Program-made: the position numbers and the translations under genes | Shown: positions 58,135-64,000 of the stretch, one piece after another | Layout: the number at the start of each line of letters is the position of its first letter | How positions within the stretch are numbered: position 1 is the stretch's first letter | Source: Drosophila pseudoobscura | Taxonomy: Eukaryota; Arthropoda; Insecta; Diptera; Drosophilidae | Reading direction: 5' to 3' | NCBI RefSeq assembly: GCF_009870125.1 | Contig: NC_046680.1 | Location: 15,333,501-15,397,500 of the forward strand | DNA: 64,000 nucleotides | The notes under the pieces: generated by a model | Told to the model about the DNA's origin: nothing | Database searches by the model: none | Seen by the model: the letters and a program-made list of their open reading frames with translations, nothing else

Positions 58135-60035
58135 CTTCGTCGGTCCCTGTCAACTCTCGTGGCAGGCGCAACAGCGGTGGTTGGGCTCTCCGTCAGTGTC
58201 TGATATTCGAGGAAACTCTTCTACGCCGCAAAACGGAGCAAATGCACGTGCCTTTTTAAGGTTATGAAGGGTCGTGGACTGCAAAATCTGTGCAATTTAT
58301 AAGAACATTCAAATGTTATTGGCGAATTCCCCATTTTCGGCGCTGAGTTATTCGATGGAATTTCAAGAGCTTGCATGGAATATATATTTATTATTATTAC
58401 CACGGATTGGGGTTGAAAACTATGACACGCGCGCTGCAATTTTAAACATGCGTGGAGTAAAGTATTGGTTGGACTTGGTCATTCCTTCAGATTGCGCGGG
58501 ACCTCACCGAAATGCGACGATTCGACTCTTATGATACACCATACGACCTCGGGGCCAACGTCAGGCGCAATGCTTTGTGCCACATCCGAGTTTATCGCTA
58601 TCAAAGTCTATTCGATTTATAGTTGATCAGCATTTTGTTATTGAGTTGACACCGCATCCGAACATTACACAAGTGAAAAAAACAATATGAGAAAATTTGT
58701 GCCGACGGCGGTCTTTATTGTACGAGTGAATGCATGGTATAAGTATACTAGGTAGGGACCCCTCACAATGTGGCCTCTTAGGGTTTTTTGTCTTAAATAA
58801 CTAATCAATTCTGCAAGGTACATCGTTTTTAATAATTAAGTTGTTAGGTCATACAAATAGACCAATTCGAAATAATTATTTAAACTAATGGAAGTTGAGA
58901 GTAGCACCTTAGTTCCTTACATTGCCGCTTCGGTGGCCGTACCTAATGGACCATTCTACCCTGGTTCGGTCTGCTAAGAGAGCAGTGTGGCCGCTTTGCA
59001 AATTTAACAAAATAGCTTGTTTTTGAAGTACAAAAGTTAGTCATTTGGGAGCCCCCAGTTCGGGGGTTAATTATTAATTAATTAATTCTGATTATACTAA
59101 GATTTCATCTCGTGAGTTTTCACAACTGCCGAACTCGTAATATAAATAGAACCATACAACATTATGAGTTATACTTATATAGAGATATAGGTTATAGGAT
59201 TGCTGGCATTTGTGTATTACCTGAACTTTATCATTTTTAGAGAATAATGACACTTTTTGAAGAAGCTCTCCCCACAATATCAGAAGAGATTTTATTTTGT
59301 TTATGCTCTGTGGCCTATTAATCATATATCATATTGGACTTCACATTCGAAGAATTGTTCATTAGTTTATTCAACTTCATTCATTATTAGTCAGAACACA
59401 CGAAATGTACGAATAATTTCTGATATGATATACATTATATCTAAATCCGTTTCAGGAATCCCCAGACCCTTTGGCGCGCACCACCCGTATCCAGTCGATA
59501 GTATCGAAAGCAGTTTGGTGGGATTTTCTATCTTTTTCGTGGTAAGTATTTTTGTCGAATGCACCATTGTAGAAATTGTGTAGAAATGCCACTTGTCAGC
59601 ATCAGGGATTCGATCTTTGACATCCAAATCTCAGTGGATATCAGAGGTTTTTCCCATTGGCTCTTACATGGGGATTATATTAAAAAAAAACGGCCAAAAA
59701 TGTTTGAAACGTTCACTTTTCCCCTAGAGGTGTCGCTTTTGGTAATTACATAAGAATGTAGTTAATACGTCGCAATTTTGTGGCTATCGCGTAGTTACCA
59801 TGTAAAGACATGAATTTAGTGGAAATTGTTATTGACCAATTTAGCTTGAACGTTATTTCTTAAGCAATATAATAAAGATGATATATTTTATGTAACCATT
59901 CTTGTAGGAAATTGATTGATCAATCGACTAAAATAACGAGTTGAGAGCTGAGGTTCTTAGAAAGCTAGTAATATTGAACCGAATATCAAAATCGAGGAAT
60001 ATGATGGAACGTGAACAGAAATAATTCGTCAGTAT
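58135..60035. other. Divergent spacer Ttd14/slim, AT-rich
   Basis: The first 100 bp should hold the Ttd14 leader. From about 58600 the DNA turns AT-rich. It contains TTAATTAATTAATT near 59064. Near 59456-59753 there are two exon-like segments with good splice sites that join in one frame (listed separately). No known family recognised. Confidence 0.45.
59456..59753 (+). CDS. Possible uncharacterised spliced frame
   Basis: Segment 59456-59541 has an acceptor (CCGTTTCAG) and a consensus donor (GTAAGT). A second acceptor (CACTTGTCAG) 58 bp on opens 59600-59753, and the two join in one frame of 79 codons to a TAA. It reads ESPDPLARTTRIQSIV at the start and PLEVSLLVIT at the end. I recognise no family. 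The upstream part is uncertain: weaker sites could extend it to an ATG at 59248. A competing unspliced frame covers 59257-59583. The codon use is AT-rich, unlike neighbouring genes, so chance or a decayed sequence remains quite possible. Confidence 0.25.
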
Positions 60036-60128
60036 ATTTACGGTATATTTTTAAATTGAGACGAAATATTTTGGTATATTTCTGAGGGTTGGACGGTATA
60101 TTTTAACGATAAATCCGCGGTCACACTG
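60036..60128 (+). promoter_or_regulatory. Housekeeping promoter of slim: motif 6 cluster plus motif 1
   Basis: Three GGTATATTT blocks near 60041, 60073 and 60095; the middle one (60070-60081) is a full match to Ohler motif 6 (KTYRGTATWTTT). CGGTCACACTG at 60118-60128 matches Ohler motif 1. These two motifs are known to occur together at TATA-less, ubiquitously active fly promoters. It puts the slim start site near 60130. Confidence 0.7.
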
Positions 60129-60504
60129 TTTTGCAGTTTAAAGCGTAGTTGTTAAAATGGATTAATTTACTTAATGCAGTTTCAATCAATGTGCAATAAA
60201 AATAATAATTACAAGTTCGTGTCGTAATAATTTCAGCGATAAATAACATTTTACCCATATCATACACATGTGCCACAGATGTGTGTGAGTGCGAGCGAGG
60301 AATGTCAAAATGACAGCAACAAAGCAAGCAGTATAGCAAAACCAGCTGTGCGAGGTCGTGGCCCTCTCCCGAAAACAACAATATCCAAAATTCGTAAAAA
60401 TTAGACAATATTTTCAGTTCAGTTCTATAGAAATCCCCAAAAAAAAACGATATTGAACAGGATTCAAAATTGTCTATTATATAATTCAGTTAATTAAGCG
60501 TGGT

Positions 60505-63500
60505 ATGCACATGCTACAACCAGCCAGACTCAAGTGCATCACTATATTCACACTGCGTCATACCTGGAGATATTTTCTGTTCGTGGCCAAGCTGCTGCAC
60601 TACATCTACACGACAGTCATATATCCCCTGTGGCTGCCATCGAATCGGGAGCACAACAACAATATCATGGATCAAGAAATGGCAGAGGAGCAAGACATGC
60701 CAGAGGAGGGAGGCCATCGGGAGAATATAATCGACCAGCAACAGGAGGTCCTGCGGGCCCATGCGGATATTGTGGCACGCTTTCAGGTCATAGCAGCTGT
60801 AGAGCCGATGGATGCGGCCAGTGACATGGACGACGAGGACGAGGAGGACGACGACGATGTGGATGTGGACTATGGCGATTCGGATTCGGACTCGGAGCTT
60901 GAGGAAATGTTTTCAGATGAGTCGAGCAGCTCCAGCGACGACGCCGACGAACAGGACTCCAAAGACATTTCAAAAAGCGCCCTTAGCGCGTCCCTCTTAT
61001 CCGATGAGGAACAGCAGCAGCCAAAGACACTGCGCCAGTACAGCTTCCAGCCCCTGCGTCTGGTGAAGTGCGCCTACAAGTATAAGCATTGCGCTGGTGG
61101 CTACCCGCTGGCCCGCAGTGGCCACCGCATCATCGCTTCAAATTCTCATCTGTACTCTCTGGGCGGCTACAATCCCCGGAGCGCCGTCACTGCAGCTCGT
61201 CGCGGTCGCTGCCTGCTCTTCCAGGAGCTCTGGAGCTATAACTTTGCCACCAATCTCTGGAGGCTGGAGCTGAATGCAGAGAACGCCAGCAACTTGCCTA
61301 TGGAGCTGGCCTCCAACGCATTGACCATTCACAATAACGTGTTGATTGTGAGTATTTGTCGAGGGAGGTGCAAGACAAAAATAGATAATTGTCTCTCTGA
61401 TCTTCTGTGTGTGTGTGTGCGAGAGTGCAAATGCGCGTGGGGGTCTGTGTGTGTGTGTGTGAATAGGAAAGCGAAACTGTTAGAAAAACCCCTAGACCCG
61501 CGATGTCTGCCCCGTTCCGCAAATTATAGTGAAAACTTGTTTTTCCTAGCAACGAAAACCATTTTGGGCCAATAGTGCAGGGTGTGCGGATGTCACGGGC
61601 AGCGCCCAATGTGCACCCAGTGCATCCAATAACGGGCCTTGTAGGAAGGAACCACAGCAGATCTCTCTATCGAAAGTATTTCTGGGTTAAACAGAGCTCT
61701 CTGTGCAATACGGATCGATGCCAGGGCCAATGCCACGCCCTGCCCTGCCTTGCCCAGCCTTGCCAATGATGCTCTTCCGCCTCTCCGCTTTGTTTATGCA
61801 TTCTAAACACTCGAAATGTCAGGCCAAACAAACGGGAATCGCCCGATTCCGAGCGCCAACAGCTGCCCCCATGGCCATTGCCGTTGCCACTGCAGCAGTC
61901 TCAATGTCTGTCTCTCTCTCTCTCTCTCTCTCTGTGTCCACCTCCGCCTCTGTCTCTGTCTCCGTCCCTGTCTGTGCGCATGCCATCCGAGTCCAACCCT
62001 CTTTCTGTTGTTTTGCTTTCCATTTTGGTTACTACGCAGTTGTTGTTTGTTGTTTATGCTGCGGCATGCAACAACTTGTTTTCCAGCTTTTCCCCCTTGC
62101 CAAGCTCGCGATGAAAAACAAAATCACTTCCCGTGCCCGCTACATCACCCTCACATCACAGCTGAGAGCGCGCGCGCTTTTTGGCTGTGGCTGTGACTGA
62201 GTCTGACTGCCTTTGGCATTTTATGCTGGCTGAAAATGCCCTTTCCTTTTCCCTTTCCCGTGCATTCCTCAATTAGCTATAATTTGATGACGAATCATGA
62301 CCGATACACACAAAACATACTGGCGAGGCATGTTTCCGCTTATCTGGGGAGCCGACACTGGTCAGCCTCTGTTCGGTTCCCTCCAGAGCAGATAAGCAGG
62401 CCCTGCTGGCTCAATATCTTCTAATTTGATGCATAGCCAGCAATTTCAGGGGCGTGCACACACTACTGCTCGCTTCCTAAATACCAAACAAACAGAGATA
62501 AGTTTCATTTGATCGTTCTTTTGCTCTTTGCAGTCCCATGGAGGTACTGGCTATCCCTTCGGGGAGTCCTGTTCGAACGATTGCTATGTGTATCGCACGG
62601 CCAGTGTTGGGGCGACGCCTGCCGTCGAACGCTTGAAGGTCACCGGGGATCGACCAACTGCCCAATACGGTCCAGGGATTGTGATCCACAAAAATTATCT
62701 GTACACAATCGGGGGAACAACTGGCTTCGACTATACCTGCGACGTCTATCGCTTGGACCTGCGCACAGGAGTGTGGGAGAATGTGTACATTAGTCGGCCG
62801 GAGATGCGCGAAGATCCCGAGGGCCGCTACCGCCACGAGGTGATCTACGATGGAAAGCACATCTTTGTGCTTGGAGGCGGGACTTCGCACTCTGTGTACG
62901 ATCTTCAGCGCATTCCAGCGTACAACTTGGATGACAACTGCTGGGACTACTTCGACACTTTCCCAGATCGACGGATCGTCGATGTGGAGCAGAACAATAA
63001 GGGCTATCCGAAGCCGCGCAAGTGCTTCTCGTGTGTGCAACACCAGTCCACCAATGGAGATATCGAAGCCTTCATCACGGGTGGCTTGCAGGTGCGTTCA
63101 ACTCGGTGATCTCTTCTTGAAAGATACTATTAACATATTCAAAATATTCCTCCCCACCATGCTTAGGGTGACTTTTCGACATATTTTTCTGATATTTGGA
63201 AGCTGAATATGCGCACCAAGCAGTGGTTCCTCATTGAGACAAGTCTGCCCCGACCCCTGTACTTCCATTCGGCCGCACATTCGGACAACGGCTGCATGTA
63301 CGTGTTCGGTGGCATCGAGTACAATGAGAAGGAGATGCGTCGACGCAACGGTCTCTACAAGATGTGGATGACCGTGCCAAAGCTGAGCGAAATGTGCTGG
63401 GAGGCCATAACCTACTACAACGATAATCTGGACATGTACGATCGCAAGGCGCTTCTTAAAGCTGGCTTACCCAAGACATTTACGGATCGCCTGCCGACGC

Positions 63501-63595
63501 AAACGAGGAAGAAGGCCGAGAAGAACGAGCCAGACCCATCCATGCTTGTATCTCTTTACTGCAACCCTAAGCGTGCTCGCTCCACAACGCAATAG
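60505..63595 (+). CDS. slim: Kelch-repeat protein, KLHDC10 homologue
   Basis: Exons 60505-61347, 62534-63091 and 63167-63595, all phase 0, encode 609 residues; human KLHDC10 has about 440. The extra length is an N-terminal hydrophobic stretch (CITIFTLRHTWRYFLFVA, residues 11-28) and a very acidic region with DDEDEEDDDD and Ser runs (about 110-160). Six kelch blades follow, marked by SLGGY, HGGTG, IGGTTG, LGGGTSH, TGGLQ and FGGIEY. KLHDC10 and fly Slim activate the ASK1 stress kinase by inhibiting phosphatase PP5; KLHDC10 also serves as a CUL2 E3 receptor for C-degrons. Translation could also start at the ATG at 60667, which would drop the hydrophobic stretch. The name is from memory of the family; homology is firm, symbol less so. 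Confidence 0.88.
61348..62533 (+). other. First intron of slim
   Basis: Begins GTGAGT and ends CTCTTTGCAG. Contains TG runs (61405-61460), a TC run (61913-61932) and CCTGCC repeats (61740-61770). No alternative exon recognised. Confidence 0.6.
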
Positions 63596-64000
63596 GGTCT
63601 TGAGATTAAATCAAAATCCTCTCCCTTCGAAAAACAAAAACAAACAAAAAACTTTAGTTACGTGGACCCTTTAATGGACCCTTTTGGTGCCGTGCCACCT
63701 CTTAAATACTAACAAAACTTTGCGTTACTATTGTTTAAAAGTTTTGTTTTGATATTGAGCGCGCGCTGTGATCGAATACGAAGGACATTTATAGTTGTAC
63801 ACATGCATACATCATACATATGTATGTATTTTGATATTTCGTAGACTCGAAAGAAAAAGGCGGACATGTTTAGCATGTAGATAAGATTGTAATTAAGTTA
63901 GCTAGCTGAACAGCCAGAACAACTCCAGCAACAGACATACAACAAGCAACGCGAATGCAATTCTAAACACCAGCTTAACAGATCGGATCGTTACAGTGCA
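63596..64000 (+). other. slim 3' UTR and right edge
   Basis: AT-rich sequence after the slim stop codon with no new reading frame. No clear AATAAA is seen before the window ends. Confidence 0.45.

Overview
The window is nuclear DNA of a Drosophila fly. Short 50-70 bp introns, the epsilon-class GST cluster, Bomanin immune peptides, imd, Dp1 (vigilin) and Ttd14 together match the D. melanogaster 55B-C neighbourhood (Muller element C). It is not D. melanogaster itself: only one gene of the GstE5-8 type is present, there is an extra GstE3-like copy, and intergenic DNA carries mini-me/DINE-1-like elements. An obscura-group species is my inference, not a proven assignment.

Layout. 1-6100: no gene recognised. 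6.1-14.5 kb: seven two-exon Bomanin genes on both strands (four minus, three plus), all split by a phase-1 intron at the end of the signal peptide; three have good NF-kB-type sites upstream. Two DINE-1/mini-me-like elements sit in opposite orientation within the cluster. 17.5-19.0 kb: Idgf5, a catalytically dead chitinase-like growth factor. 20.4-30.5 kb: eight intronless epsilon GSTs (GstE10 on minus; GstE1, E2, E3, E4, a second E3-like gene, E5, E9 on plus). 30.9-31.8 kb: imd on minus, tail-to-tail with GstE9. 35.2-39.4 kb: Dp1/vigilin. 41.5-45.0 kb: the fly TPD52-family gene with two alternative first coding exons. 46.1-49.7 kb: PIG-O. 58.1-50.6 kb (minus): Ttd14, nine coding exons plus a probable extra cassette exon. 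60.5-63.6 kb: a KLHDC10-type kelch gene (slim).

The left half is an accessory, fast-evolving defence neighbourhood: Toll-pathway effectors (Bomanins), the Imd adaptor and detoxifying GSTs. The right half is housekeeping: RNA binding, vesicle traffic, GPI-anchor synthesis, TRPL transport and a stress-kinase regulator, with DRE and Ohler motif 1/6 type promoters instead of the TATA boxes of the immune and GST genes.

Exon boundaries were read by eye from GT/AG sites and reading-frame continuity; coding lengths of all spliced models come out as whole codons. I found no CRISPR array, rRNA or convincing tRNA gene, and no virus-derived element that I could identify.
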